Assembly: GCF_014201715.1 (NCBI RefSeq)
Contig: NZ_JACHFD010000006.1
Span: forward strand, 108,510-172,509
Length of the DNA stretch: 64,000 bases
Source: Haloferula luteola
GTDB taxonomy: Bacteria; Verrucomicrobiota; Verrucomicrobiia; Verrucomicrobiales; Akkermansiaceae
Direction: 5' to 3'
In this document: positions 18,661 through 27,493 of the stretch, in pieces
Layout of the letters: the number at the start of each line of letters is the position of its first letter
Position numbering within the stretch: the first letter of the stretch is position 1
Position numbers and translations under genes: made by a program
Notes under the pieces: generated by a model
The model's database searches: none
Seen by the model: the letters and a program-made list of their open reading frames with translations, nothing else
Told to the model about the DNA's origin: nothing

Positions 18661-18978
18661 TTATTTCTCGGACTCCGATTCTATCGGGTCGGGCGGGTTG
18701 TCTTCGCCGCTCTCAGCGCCATTCGGTTTGGAGTCATCAGAGTCCCCGTCCTCCTTCTTTCGGGCCTGCTTCTTGGCCCGCTTTTTGGCGGAAGGTTCAT
18801 CGTCGTCCGATGGGGATTCGGCCTCCTTCTGCTCAGGCTCGTCGACTGCATCGACCTGTCCAAACCGTCTCCAGGCGATAATCTGCGAACTCCCGGGATG
18901 GGCGGTGATTTGCTTTCCCTGCGGAATTCGCTTTCCGTTCAGGAGAACCCCGTTCGGATCTTTCACGATGAATTTCAT
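18661..18978 (-). CDS. Small phage structural protein with acidic/basic tail
   Basis: The start at ATG 18978 gives a 105-residue product that begins 5 bases after the capsid gene. The first 45 residues are a small beta domain (MKFIVKDPNGVLLNGKRIPQ); the rest is a low-complexity run of Asp/Glu, Ser and Lys/Arg (AKKRAKKQARKKEDGDSDD). It may be a head or connector accessory protein. Function unknown. Confidence 0.55.
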   Translation of the reverse strand: MKFIVKDPNGVLLNGKRIPQGKQITAHPGSSQIIAWRRFGQVDAVDEPEQKEAESPSDDDEPSAKKRAKKQARKKEDGDSDDSKPNGAESGEDNPPDPIESESEK

Positions 18979-18983
18979 GATGA

Positions 18984-19916
18984 TCAGCCGAGGACGTTGG
19001 AAAGGTGGTAACCGCAAGCAGCCGCCGCGATCTTCTCGTCGACGTCGTGCTTGAGCTGATGGATGAGCGCGGGCGGGTTGTTTTCGCGGTAGCTCATGAC
19101 CGCGATCTCGCCTCCCTTTGCTCCTGTGTAACCAGACCATGCAAAGGTCCGACCGAAAGACGGGCTCTCAAGATCCAGCGTTGCTGACACATGCGCCAGC
19201 ACCACCGAGTCTCCCCATACTTTTGCCACGCTGATGGCTTGGCCTTCGGCGGCGGCATTTTTCACCGTGCCTGCGACCACGACACGATCCACCTGGAGGA
19301 TTGCAGCAAGGATCTGCGCAGTGATGTTCCCACCTTGGGTGTATTTGTATTTGTCCCGAATCTGATCGAGTTCAATCAGGATGTTGAACACGTCACGAGG
19401 GATGATCGCCACGTTCGGGTCGAGACCGCAGTTGTCGTGAATCACTTCGCGTGCGGCTTTGATGTCGCCAATAGGATCGCCTCCAGCGGCATCCCACTTC
19501 GTGCCGGGAGAGGAACTCGGCACGCCTCCACCGGTGGCCAGATCATGGCAGCGCTGTTCCTTGTTGAGCAGCAGAATGCGAGTGCCCCGCTGCACCTTGC
19601 CCCGGTCGGCGTCAAGAGCACTTGCGTAGATCGCTTTCTGCCGGTCATCGAGTGGCAGCTCGATACCGTAGTCACGAGTGGCAAAAGTATCTTCGTCGAG
19701 TGTCAGGTCGGCACGCTCATACGGCGCACCAGCAGCTCGAGGCTTGACGGCAGGAACGGTCAGCAGGTTGTCCCTTAGCCACACTGGAAAGCGAGCTGCC
19801 TGCACGGCGGCGGGGAAGACGGGGAACAACGCTCCCGCTGCATATTCCGCCTCATTGACGGCGTATTCCGAAGCGGTGCGAGTGAGGACGTGATTAAAAA
19901 TTGCGGTCGATTTCAT
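18984..19916 (-). CDS. Major capsid protein
   Basis: The 310-residue product has the length of Mu-type major capsid proteins and sits directly after protease/scaffold and decoration genes, as in Mu. The N-terminal helix (NHVLTRTASEYAVNEAEYAAG), the segment LRDNLLTVPAVKPRAAG and GGDPIGDIKAAREVIHDNCGLDPNVAIIPRDVF resemble HK97-fold capsid proteins of this group. No long N-terminal delta domain is present because scaffold is encoded separately. Confidence 0.85.
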   Translation of the reverse strand: MKSTAIFNHVLTRTASEYAVNEAEYAAGALFPVFPAAVQAARFPVWLRDNLLTVPAVKPRAAGAPYERADLTLDEDTFATRDYGIELPLDDRQKAIYASALDADRGKVQRGTRILLLNKEQRCHDLATGGGVPSSSPGTKWDAAGGDPIGDIKAAREVIHDNCGLDPNVAIIPRDVFNILIELDQIRDKYKYTQGGNITAQILAAILQVDRVVVAGTVKNAAAEGQAISVAKVWGDSVVLAHVSATLDLESPSFGRTFAWSGYTGAKGGEIAVMSYRENNPPALIHQLKHDVDEKIAAAACGYHLSNVLG

Positions 19917-19936
19917 GAAGCTTCAAGGATGAGGTT

Positions 19937-20341
19937 TTAGGGGACAATGACCGGCTCGATGACATCAATGATCTCAACGACGTCATCTTCCGCACTGTTG
20001 CCCATGGCGGTCTTCCGACCGAATGTGCGATAGGAGCCTGCGACGGCGGGCTGGGTGATTACCTTGGCACCGGCGCCCCAAATCACGCGGGCATCCTTGG
20101 CAATCACTCCGCCGGCCTTGACCTTCACTGTTCCGCCCTTGCCGAGCAGCCGCACTGCGACCTCGCGAGATTCCATGCTGGTGCGCTGATGCAGGACGCC
20201 GATAGCGGCATCACCTGAGGTGGCGAGTTTGACGGTGTTGTCGGCGTTGCCGAGCATCACGAGGAAGCCTTCCTTGTCGACGAGATCGCCAAGCGTCTCC
20301 TCCTGGAAGCTCTTGTAGGGTCCTTCAGAGTAAGTATCCAT
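19937..20341 (-). CDS. Head decoration / capsid-stabilising protein
   Basis: The 134-residue beta-rich product (GFLVMLGNADNTVKLATSG, VRLLGKGGTVKVKAGGVIAK) matches DUF2190-like decoration proteins, which occupy this place between scaffold and capsid genes in Mu-like and related phages. It follows the protease gene by 27 bases and precedes the capsid gene by 20. Confidence 0.65.
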   Translation of the reverse strand: MDTYSEGPYKSFQEETLGDLVDKEGFLVMLGNADNTVKLATSGDAAIGVLHQRTSMESREVAVRLLGKGGTVKVKAGGVIAKDARVIWGAGAKVITQPAVAGSYRTFGRKTAMGNSAEDDVVEIIDVIEPVIVP

Positions 20342-20368
20342 GATGATTGAGAGAATGAAGGGGAAGAG

Positions 20369-21460
20369 TTAGTTCTGGGTATCGAACTGCTTGCAGTAAT
20401 CCTCGTAGAGTCGCGGGTTCGAGGCGGCGACTTGTGCGTAAGCCTCATCCAAACTCGTAGCCTGTTTGGCCGAGATCAGCGCTTCAGCCCTCTTCTCAAA
20501 CTCGCTCACGGAACTGCGCCCATCGCCGGCAGCAATCTTGAGCGCTGGCGTCTCAATGTCATCGGCACCATGGGTCGCCGGAATTGCATTGAGAGCGGCA
20601 ACCGCAGTTTCCCCACCGTTCTCGATCGTGTTTCGCCAGAAGCTCTTAGTCGCTTCGTCTTTCGGCGCGATGCGACCTGCCTTCACCGCATCTTCGACAG
20701 CAGTCTCAGCTCGTTTCGCTTTAGCCTTCTTGTCTGCTTCCTCCATGTCGGAGAGGCGCTTCTTGAGATCCGCGTTTTCTTTGTCAGATGCGGCCAGCTT
20801 CGCCTCCACATCCTTCAGCTTTTCACTGTCGGATCGCATGGCGGAGATTCGGGTTCGAGCGAGGGTCTCGGCGGTTTCGAGCGCGGCCTCTTTCTCGGAA
20901 AGCAGGCCACAGGTGGCGAGGATGAGGGCAGTAGCCATGGGGTCAGGTTGGTTTGATTTGAAGTGGTGCTCGGCGTTGGCCGCGGCAATACGAGGGATTT
21001 CGCGGAAGGCGGGATCATTCACCAGCCCACCCAGTGGTCCCCGCTTTGGGAGGCCCGTTGGCTCACCTGTTTCTTGGTTGAGGAGGAACTCGGGCGAGAA
21101 GTATGAGAAATCCCGTCCCTCGACCGCACGGCGACCACTGTCCGTCCAGTCGACGGCCGCAATCACGCCGCGGCCCACCTCATATCGAAAGCCAGTCGGA
21201 ATAGCTGAGGCGGCACCGTTCTTGTGCTCGAAGTCAAAGATCGGACGAACATTCTCACGCTGGCGCTCCGCAAGGTCCTGCTGAAGCTTCGCCGCGATGG
21301 AAGGGCCACGATCCGGAGAGACTTTCACAGTCAGCCTGCCAGCCTTGCCGTTTACGAGAGGCGTGATGGTGTGAGTGCCCTCGGGGAAATAGACAATCTC
21401 GGCCGGCGCTGAATTCCCGTCGGGGAGCGCCATCGCGAAGGCGGTGACATGAGTGATCAT
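20369..21460 (-). CDS. Mu gpI-like prohead protease with scaffold domain
   Basis: The 363-residue product has a protease half (to about 170: FDFEHKNGAASAIPTGFRYE, then GRDFSYFSPEFLL) like Mu gpI, and a coiled-coil, Lys/Glu-rich scaffold half from about 180 on. An internal Met begins MATALILATCGLLSEKEAALE near base 20940, so a separate scaffold form (like Mu gpZ) may start in frame. A GGGGACC motif lies 47 bases before the start codon. Confidence 0.85.
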   Translation of the reverse strand: MITHVTAFAMALPDGNSAPAEIVYFPEGTHTITPLVNGKAGRLTVKVSPDRGPSIAAKLQQDLAERQRENVRPIFDFEHKNGAASAIPTGFRYEVGRGVIAAVDWTDSGRRAVEGRDFSYFSPEFLLNQETGEPTGLPKRGPLGGLVNDPAFREIPRIAAANAEHHFKSNQPDPMATALILATCGLLSEKEAALETAETLARTRISAMRSDSEKLKDVEAKLAASDKENADLKKRLSDMEEADKKAKAKRAETAVEDAVKAGRIAPKDEATKSFWRNTIENGGETAVAALNAIPATHGADDIETPALKIAAGDGRSSVSEFEKRAEALISAKQATSLDEAYAQVAASNPRLYEDYCKQFDTQN

Positions 21461-21506
21461 GCCAAAATGGAACAGTCCCCCTTCTTACTCTCCCAGCCGT
21501 CGCGAT

Positions 21507-21513
21507 GGTCCCC
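21507..21513 (-). promoter_or_regulatory. Candidate late-gene element GGGGACC before the protease gene
   Basis: Minus-strand GGGGACC, 47 bases before the start at 21460, inside a perfect GATGGT-gggg-ACCATC palindrome (21504-21519). One of six such sites. Confidence 0.5.
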
Positions 21514-21572
21514 ACCATCAGAAGGGAATGCCACCGCTCAAAATCTCCGCTGCGACAGGTTCGAGAGCCCCA

Positions 21573-21752
21573 TCACCGGTTCGCCTCGGGAGGAGGAGCC
21601 AAGCCAAGGTCTCCCATCCCTGCAATCATGTATTCAACTTGATCCGCCGTCATTCCTGCGGCCATCAGTCGAGGGCGCGCCTCCTCGAGAGAGATTTCAC
21701 TCCTCATCAACTCGTCGATGATCTCGTTCAGTTTCTCTTCGTCGCGTTCCAT
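21573..21752 (-). CDS. Small acidic helical phage protein
   Basis: Starting at ATG 21752 the product has 59 residues (MERDEEKLNEIIDELMRSEI and a helical remainder). It begins 2 bases after the stop of the MuF-zincin gene and reads on into the gap before the protease gene. The helix-turn pattern EEARPRLMAAGMTADQVEYMI resembles a UBA-like or head-joining helix pair. Function unknown. Confidence 0.55.
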   Translation of the reverse strand: MERDEEKLNEIIDELMRSEISLEEARPRLMAAGMTADQVEYMIAGMGDLGLAPPPEANR

Positions 21753-21753
21753 A

Positions 21754-23328
21754 TCATTCAAATGGGATTCGGAGCCATCCACGGCGGGCAAACAATCTCC
21801 GCAGCTCCTCACGGATAGGCTCAAAGTCTGAATCTGTCCACTGCGTCGCCCCTTGGCGGCGTCCCTCAATGGCCGCCTGTTCGGCCCGAAGCGCCTTAAG
21901 CATTCCTTCATCCCCCGATTCAATGGCAATCCACTGGGCGTAAGCCCGTGCAAACAACTCGTGAGGTTCGCAGGCGTATTCTCGATAGCGAGATGGAAGG
22001 TTAGGGTCGACGCTCAGAGCCTTGTAAGCCTCCGAAGCCTCCACAGCCTGCCGGAAACCCGCGAATTCGTCTCCGAAACTTCCCCATGTTCCAAGTGCTG
22101 GGGCATACGGAGGAGGATTAAAGTTGGGAGGTGGTTTGATGGGAGACGGGTCCCCTTTTCCATTCCAGAAGGCCCAGTGGTCAAGATAGTGGCCCGTTTC
22201 GTGAGCAATCGTCAGACCGCGATCAGGGGTTTCCGGGATGGGTGGAGTGATGCGGATCTTCGGGGAGTCGAAGGGATTGAAGTCACCTCTCGTTCCTCCC
22301 GGCGCTCCGGGTCTCCGCTCATAGGAGCACACCGCAGCGGCAGAGTCTTTGAACTCCACACCGTGCACTCGATCGATGGCCTCAAGAGCCCGCCGAATCT
22401 GCTGCCCCATCTCCCCTCTCACCCGAACACTGGCATTGGAGCTGATGTCGACTCCTGAGACCCCTTCGGCCGTTTGCGGATTCGCTGCGACCTCGGGCTT
22501 GATCTTCATCTCGTCGCCTTCCCGGTTGGCGATCTGCCGCAATCTCTGCGCAAGCCTTCTCCGTAACTCGGGATCGAGCTTCCCAACCTCAGCCCGCAAT
22601 CCTTCGTTGAATCCCGGTGTCTTGGGCGCCGGTTCGTTCACTTTCAGGCCGAGTCTTTCTGCTTCTTCGCGCCTGACATCTTGCTGACCCATGCCTGAAT
22701 GAAATCCGTAGGGCTCCCACGGGACCCCGAATCCTCCGATCAGCGGATCATTGTGCCACTTCGCCCAGAAGTCGAAATCGGTTTTGAGGCGTACGTCTCC
22801 CTCTCCTGCAGCATGACGGAGCCGAGGTTCCTTCACCCCGCGGACCCTGACGAATCGAGCCGCAGGAAAGGCGCGGCGGACCGCTGGCGACATGCTTTGA
22901 CGCCATTTCCCATACCCAAATGCCTGCCGGATGTTCGTGTCGAAAATCAACTTGAGCCGGGCAGCTGAGCGAAGGTCCGTCACGTCGTTGCGATTCACTT
23001 CCCCGAATCCCCCCTTGGCCATTCCCTCCTTCAGCATGAATTCCCGGATCTTCTTCACGAAGTCCGCCCTTGATCCGACTTTGAGTGCTTTCCGTTTCAC
23101 TCCGTCCGGACCGACGACCTCCTCCGTAGCTTGAGTCAGGAAGTCCAGGAGCAGCTGGCGGGTACGTTCAGCGAAGCGGGCATCTTCGATGCCTGCCGAC
23201 CAGATAGCACGCACCCGCACAGCAGCGCGCTGGTTCCCCCACTCGGCCGAGTCCCAAAGTTCTCCTCGCGGAACCTTCTTCTCGATGAAGCCCAGCGTCT
23301 CCATAAATGGCTTGGGTCGGGTAATCAT
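21754..23328 (-). CDS. MuF-like head morphogenesis protein with C-terminal zincin domain
   Basis: The 524-residue product has an N-terminal Mu gpF/SPP1 gp7-type region (to about 215; DLRSAARLKLIFDTNIRQA, SMSPAVRRAFPAARFVRV, DPLIGGFG). From about residue 300 a different domain follows, with AHETGHYLDHWAFW near 380 (HExxH plus a downstream His/Asp) and EYACEPHELFARAYAQW near 460 as a probable third zinc ligand region. The fused domain may be a metalloprotease or effector delivered with the virion. It overlaps the gpG-like gene by ATGA. Confidence 0.8.
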   Translation of the reverse strand: MITRPKPFMETLGFIEKKVPRGELWDSAEWGNQRAAVRVRAIWSAGIEDARFAERTRQLLLDFLTQATEEVVGPDGVKRKALKVGSRADFVKKIREFMLKEGMAKGGFGEVNRNDVTDLRSAARLKLIFDTNIRQAFGYGKWRQSMSPAVRRAFPAARFVRVRGVKEPRLRHAAGEGDVRLKTDFDFWAKWHNDPLIGGFGVPWEPYGFHSGMGQQDVRREEAERLGLKVNEPAPKTPGFNEGLRAEVGKLDPELRRRLAQRLRQIANREGDEMKIKPEVAANPQTAEGVSGVDISSNASVRVRGEMGQQIRRALEAIDRVHGVEFKDSAAAVCSYERRPGAPGGTRGDFNPFDSPKIRITPPIPETPDRGLTIAHETGHYLDHWAFWNGKGDPSPIKPPPNFNPPPYAPALGTWGSFGDEFAGFRQAVEASEAYKALSVDPNLPSRYREYACEPHELFARAYAQWIAIESGDEGMLKALRAEQAAIEGRRQGATQWTDSDFEPIREELRRLFARRGWLRIPFE

Positions 23329-24017
23329 GGCATGTCAACGATCGTTGCGAGTTCCTCAAGCCAACCGCGCCGAAAGGCTTCAATGAGGTCTTCTTCCGGG
23401 GGCAATGCACCCAGCCAAGGGTCCTGAGTAATGCCCCGGCTCAGCAGGTAGACTGCGCGAACTGTGGACCGCGCCGCCAATCCTGCATTGCGACCGTTCC
23501 TTTTTCGGATTCGCGTAGGAGTAAGAACTGAGAAATCCCCTTCGTTCTCAACCCTCTCGAAGAGAGCCATTTTCCCGGGAATCATGAACAATCGGCTGCT
23601 GAAATCCCTCGAGTAATCGATCGCCCGACGACCATGGGCCTCGGGCACAATGGGAATGGTGAGGAATTTTACCCTCTTCGGTGTGATAGGTCCGCCCTTT
23701 ACCTTGTGGCGGTAGAGTGGCGCGCCATTAGCGATGATTGCGCCAGTCGCATCGGAGGAAGCGACATGCCAGGCAACAGCGATGTCCTCGCCGAAGCCCG
23801 TCGACTCGCGGCCTGGCCCATGTGTGCCAAGGCTGGGATTGTCCCATTTACGATCCTGAGCAAAAGCGAGGTGATAGTCCCGGGCTGCAAGAACCGCCGA
23901 TTGGGCTGCCACCTGATTGAGTTCGGTCGCCTCGGAACCAGTCATCGCTCCGATCAGGCGCTTAAGCTCCGCATCCAGCTCGTGGATTCCCTCGAAGTTG
24001 ACCTCAATGTGGATCAC
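23325..24017 (-). CDS. Phage virion morphogenesis protein, Mu gpG-like
   Basis: The 230-residue product starts at GTG 24017, overlapping the portal stop by GTGA. The N-terminal EVNFEGIHELDAELKRLIGAM and the His/Pro-rich middle (LYRHKVKGGPITPKRVKFLTIP) fit the gpG family of virion morphogenesis proteins. In Mu, gpG follows gpF; here the order is reversed. It is co-translated with portal and MuF. Confidence 0.65.
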   Translation of the reverse strand: MIHIEVNFEGIHELDAELKRLIGAMTGSEATELNQVAAQSAVLAARDYHLAFAQDRKWDNPSLGTHGPGRESTGFGEDIAVAWHVASSDATGAIIANGAPLYRHKVKGGPITPKRVKFLTIPIVPEAHGRRAIDYSRDFSSRLFMIPGKMALFERVENEGDFSVLTPTRIRKRNGRNAGLAARSTVRAVYLLSRGITQDPWLGALPPEEDLIEAFRRGWLEELATIVDMP

Positions 24018-26191
24018 GGCTTAAAGCGATAGGTCGAGCCCTCCAGCATTGCCGCGGCCATTGAGTCTTCGAGAGCGTCGCTCAGCGCCTCTGTGTCGAG
24101 GCGATCAAATAGCTCCGGCATCTCTCCCTGAGCTTTCTCGACGGCCTCAATCAGATCCTCATCGCTGACGTTACCAGACTCAGCCAGAGCAGCGAGACGT
24201 GCGAAGAACGGCTGCACATTGCCGAGCCATTCGGCGGACACTCCCGTTAAGTTCTCAAGCATCGAATCGACGATCTTCTCAAGGCCATCTTCTGGAGGCG
24301 GCGTTTCCTGCTTCGCTGCAATTTTCGTGCTCGGCATCCGGTGCAGGAGCATCAATGCCCTCATGGCAGGCACTCCAAGCATCTGCGACTCAATCTGAGC
24401 TTCGGGATCCAGCTCAAGTTGGGCGAGCCAGCGGTGATGTCCATCGATCACGTAACCGTCGCTCGACGTGAGAATCGATCCTCCTTTCAACGTCCCGTCA
24501 GACATCGCTTGCTTGATCGCATCGACCTTATCCCGTCGGAAATTCTTCTGCGATGGTTTCAGGTCCCCTGCTCTGGGAAGAGTCAGCGAAGCATCGACAC
24601 CCCGAGCACGAAGGAATTGGACCAACGCTGATCGGTTGCGATTGGTGGTTTGGGGCATCTCCGACCGTGGCACTCCCAGGCTATCCTCGAACTCCTCCCA
24701 TACCTCCTCTGCCGCTCTTTTCGCTGCGGCCCGGGCAGTTAAATCGGGAGCACCAGACGGAGGAGTGTTCGCCACAGGGGCAGCACCTGCTGCGGGACCT
24801 CCTTGCTCACGACTACCACCAGCAATGAAGGTATCGGAGACGTCTTTCGGCTTCTCGATTCCGTATCGCTCCCGAATAGCCGACTCCGACCACTCCAGGC
24901 CGGGAAAGGCACGGACGATGATCTCGTCACGCTCCGCCATCGCTTTCTCGTCCTTGTTGTCGGGCCAATCGGGATAGATTTCAGGAGCCTCTTCGTGGGA
25001 ACCGTAGTTGAGACGGAGAATGTGCCGCCCGAGCTGTCGGGTGAGAATCCCGCCGATGAAGTCGCAAACTCCCTCAATGACATCCTGCCGGATGTTCTGG
25101 TGCACCATCCCGAGCGACCGGTTGCCGTTCTCGCCGGTATCCGTGGTGAGAGTTTGCCCAAGAATGAATGCATCGCACTGCCGGTCAGCCAGCTCGATCA
25201 ACTCCTTCTGTGGGATCTGGCTTGCGCCCTTCATCACGTCGAGCGGCTTCAACTCCATCCCGCTGGGTCCCACTCCGTAGCCATTCGCGGCCATCTCAGC
25301 CAGCATTTGGCAAACCGGGTCTCGATCCGGGTCCGACTGATAAGTTGCCCACATGTAGGGCGTGCCGAACTTCTGGGTGTATTGAAGGAACCACTTCAGG
25401 CCATACTGCGCAGCAAGCCAATATGTGGACAGCGCCCGAAGTGGTGCGGCAACCGTCGGGTGTCCGAGGTGCCCTCGCTTGATCGCTACCAAGAATCGGT
25501 TGCGGTATTTGCCTTCGTTGAACGGAACAAGATTGGTCCATCCCGTCAGGCCTCCCTCAGGATCGAGCATCAGTTGATCCTCGATGTCCCCGAAAGTGCC
25601 GGTAGAGGGGTAAGCGCAGAATCTCGCTGGCGTCAGAAAATAAGCCCGTGGGACGATCATCCCATCCTCCCGCTTCTTCCAGCGCACTTCGGAAACCCCG
25701 ATACCTGTGAAATACTGCCAAGTGAGCCATTCAAAGAGATCCTCAATCGCACCTTCGCTTTTCTCCTCAAGGGGATCAGCTCTCCAAAGGATTCGCCGGA
25801 AGAAGGCCGCCTTCTCCTCAGCACTGGACGTCGGTTCAGTGTCCTCGTCCTCGGTCCAGGCCTTGATCTTCCATGGAGCCTTACGGGCTGCCCTTGCCAA
25901 CTCGCTGATCGCCTTCTGCAGGTGTGGCCACCGGTCGGCCATCGTCGCAAAAAACAGGCTTGAGGCCTGAACGTCGCCATTGATCGCGCTATCGACAATC
26001 AGCGCAACGTCATCGGGCAGCATATCCCGCTGCATCCGCTCAAACGAGCGATCCCGGGGAGTTGGGGAAACGATGGGCCTGATGCCACCTCGCGGCGCCC
26101 GAGCAGAAGGCAATGCGATTGAAGTGTCAGCTGCGGTAACACGGACGATTTCGTCGCGACGCGGAGGAAGGCTTGATCCGACTGGATTCAT
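24014..26191 (-). CDS. DUF935 portal protein fused to a ParB-like domain
   Basis: The 725-residue product is longer than a normal Mu gp29-type portal (about 500). Residues 1-460 are the portal: YFTGIGVSEVRWKKREDG, LGHPTVAAPLRALSTYW, QKFGTPYMWATYQ, LGQTLTTDTGENGNRSLG. After a Pro/Ala linker (about 480-510) a ParB-like segment follows around 545-600 (GSILTSSDGYVIDGHHRWLA) and then a helical C-terminus. In the virion the portal forms the ring through which DNA enters; the appended domain may bind or nick DNA. GGGGACC lies 49 bases upstream. Confidence 0.85.
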   Translation of the reverse strand: MNPVGSSLPPRRDEIVRVTAADTSIALPSARAPRGGIRPIVSPTPRDRSFERMQRDMLPDDVALIVDSAINGDVQASSLFFATMADRWPHLQKAISELARAARKAPWKIKAWTEDEDTEPTSSAEEKAAFFRRILWRADPLEEKSEGAIEDLFEWLTWQYFTGIGVSEVRWKKREDGMIVPRAYFLTPARFCAYPSTGTFGDIEDQLMLDPEGGLTGWTNLVPFNEGKYRNRFLVAIKRGHLGHPTVAAPLRALSTYWLAAQYGLKWFLQYTQKFGTPYMWATYQSDPDRDPVCQMLAEMAANGYGVGPSGMELKPLDVMKGASQIPQKELIELADRQCDAFILGQTLTTDTGENGNRSLGMVHQNIRQDVIEGVCDFIGGILTRQLGRHILRLNYGSHEEAPEIYPDWPDNKDEKAMAERDEIIVRAFPGLEWSESAIRERYGIEKPKDVSDTFIAGGSREQGGPAAGAAPVANTPPSGAPDLTARAAAKRAAEEVWEEFEDSLGVPRSEMPQTTNRNRSALVQFLRARGVDASLTLPRAGDLKPSQKNFRRDKVDAIKQAMSDGTLKGGSILTSSDGYVIDGHHRWLAQLELDPEAQIESQMLGVPAMRALMLLHRMPSTKIAAKQETPPPEDGLEKIVDSMLENLTGVSAEWLGNVQPFFARLAALAESGNVSDEDLIEAVEKAQGEMPELFDRLDTEALSDALEDSMAAAMLEGSTYRFKP

Positions 26192-26239
26192 CGCCCGTAT
26201 TCAGAGCTCGAACCCAATCTTAGACGAAGCCGTTCAAGC

Positions 26240-26246
26240 GGTCCCC
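26240..26246 (-). promoter_or_regulatory. Candidate late-gene element GGGGACC before the portal gene
   Basis: Minus-strand GGGGACC, 49 bases before the portal start codon, just downstream of the moron region that would otherwise separate portal from the terminase transcript. Confidence 0.5.
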
Positions 26247-26322
26247 ATGTCCGAGGAAAGACGGGTCACTTTTGAAAGCGGCTTTAAGACCAAACGTTCA
26301 CCCCTTTTGGGTTGAATGGAAA

Positions 26323-26610
26323 TTAGACATTTGCTCCTACTCCCGAATGAAAGTTTGTCGACTCAGGACGAACATTGAGCCAGGTCAAAATCCCGAAAAT
26401 CTCCCAATGGAATCCATCTGTGATGAGTGCATTGAAGAAATGAGCACCGTCCTTATGCCAGGCGATGAGCCTCTCATTTTGAGCAGCCACGAATGGAACG
26501 ACTCTTGTCCCGACATCTGTTTTATTTGCGACAAGACCAAGCAGGAAGAAGACAACGAATAGAATACTGCGCCCCGCCCAGATCACCTCTTCCCCGTTGA
26601 AATTGCGCAC
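26323..26610 (-). CDS. Possible small membrane protein (uncertain)
   Basis: A GTG at 26610 preceded by GGAAG gives a 95-residue product with one membrane segment (SILFVVFFLLGLVANKT) and a second hydrophobic patch (FHWEIFGILTWL). It resembles no family I know. The region is AT-richer and sits between portal and moron genes. An overlapping plus-strand frame is the alternative. Coding status is uncertain. Confidence 0.35.
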   Translation of the reverse strand: MRNFNGEEVIWAGRSILFVVFFLLGLVANKTDVGTRVVPFVAAQNERLIAWHKDGAHFFNALITDGFHWEIFGILTWLNVRPESTNFHSGVGANV

Positions 26611-26737
26611 CTTACTTCCGATTTTCGCTTCTCCTTCTGAAGTCCAAGTATTGCAGCTCGTCAGGTAGGCCGGTTTTAGCCACCCTTGAGCCTTGCTGAT
26701 CAAAGACCGCAGCAGAAACTGCTATTCGCCAAAATAT

Positions 26738-27244
26738 ATGAGTACCATTGGATCGTTCTACTTGCTCAGTGACAACAATCGCGCTGGGGTAGTCGAGGCG
26801 GCCATGTCGCAATCCAAGGCGCTTCGAAAAAAGCGATTCGGCTTCTTGCCGCCAAAGCTCCCTCTCCATCCAGACCCATTCTGGGCGTTCATTCGCTCAA
26901 ATGCGCAAGAATTGGATGACTACCCGTATTCTGGGCACTTGCTCTTGGATGTCGAATTGATTGCCCCTGACACCCTCGCCTCAACGGACCAAATCGGGAA
27001 AGATCTCACCCGAATTGTAAAATCGACCTTCATTTCTTTTAGACCCGAAGATTCTGCACAGTCTACGGCGATATTGGAATCCGCCGATTTTTCTGAGTCC
27101 TCAATTAGGTCGTTCCTCCTCCAAGAAGGGAGAGAACACGAATTAGCCGACTTTATTGGACCAATCAAGGTGACTGTCGAGCACCTAAAGAGTTGGCTTG
27201 GAGCGGTTACTCATGGATACGTCGGGATACTAGCGATCGGGTAA
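26738..27244 (+). CDS. Moron protein, unknown function
   Basis: The start at ATG 26738 gives a 168-residue soluble protein (MSTIGSFYLLSDNNRAGVVE, ending LGAVTHGYVGILAIG). Its length, the opening on a short strand-loop and the general pattern recall small DUF1877-like proteins, but I do not claim membership. It is on the strand opposite to the late genes, is AT-richer, and separates portal from the lysis genes, which marks it as a moron that could be expressed in the lysogen. Confidence 0.6.
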   Translation: MSTIGSFYLLSDNNRAGVVEAAMSQSKALRKKRFGFLPPKLPLHPDPFWAFIRSNAQELDDYPYSGHLLLDVELIAPDTLASTDQIGKDLTRIVKSTFISFRPEDSAQSTAILESADFSESSIRSFLLQEGREHELADFIGPIKVTVEHLKSWLGAVTHGYVGILAIG

Positions 27245-27292
27245 TGACACACCAGAAGCCACGCTCTCGAGCAAAATGACACGGGGCAGATC

Positions 27293-27493
27293 TTACCGCC
27301 TCTTCCAATGGCAGCTCTCCATTCCGCAGCCTTTGGCCATGCGTTCAACGTCGGCCTGGAGGCGTTCAATGATCTTGTCCTGAGCTGAGAGACGTTCCTT
27401 CATCGTCGACCAGAGAAGCCCGGCGAGCGCTGAGATAACGCCGCCGAGCACTCCGATGATTCCGAGGATCCAGGCAATGGGGAGTTCGATCAT
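27293..27493 (-). CDS. Small membrane protein with coiled coil (holin or spanin-like)
   Basis: The 66-residue product has one membrane segment at residues 5-28 (IAWILGIIGVLGGVISALAGLLW) and a coiled-coil tail (LSAQDKIIERLQADVERM). It overlaps the amidase gene by 4 bases and belongs to the lysis block. Size and topology suit a holin, antiholin or inner spanin subunit; which one cannot be told. Confidence 0.55.
   Translation of the reverse strand: MIELPIAWILGIIGVLGGVISALAGLLWSTMKERLSAQDKIIERLQADVERMAKGCGMESCHWKRR

Larger units (their letters stand above)
26192..26737. other. Moron-region gap with overlapping frames of uncertain status
   Basis: The stretch is AT-richer than its neighbours. It holds the portal late-element, a minus-strand frame (26323-26610, listed separately) and an overlapping plus-strand frame (26347-26562) whose product has CDEC and CPDICFIC pairs. 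At most one of the two frames is likely to be a gene. Confidence 0.5.

Noticed and set aside
14003..24568. GGGGACC words inside coding regions (14003-14009, 21036-21042, 24562-24568)
   Set aside because: They are not followed by a gene start at 40-50 bases, so they are treated as chance occurrences; several such words are expected by chance in DNA of this composition.
26347..26562. Plus-strand frame with CDEC and CPDICFIC pairs
   Set aside because: No clear ribosome binding site and it overlaps a longer minus-strand frame with a membrane segment; left as an alternative only.
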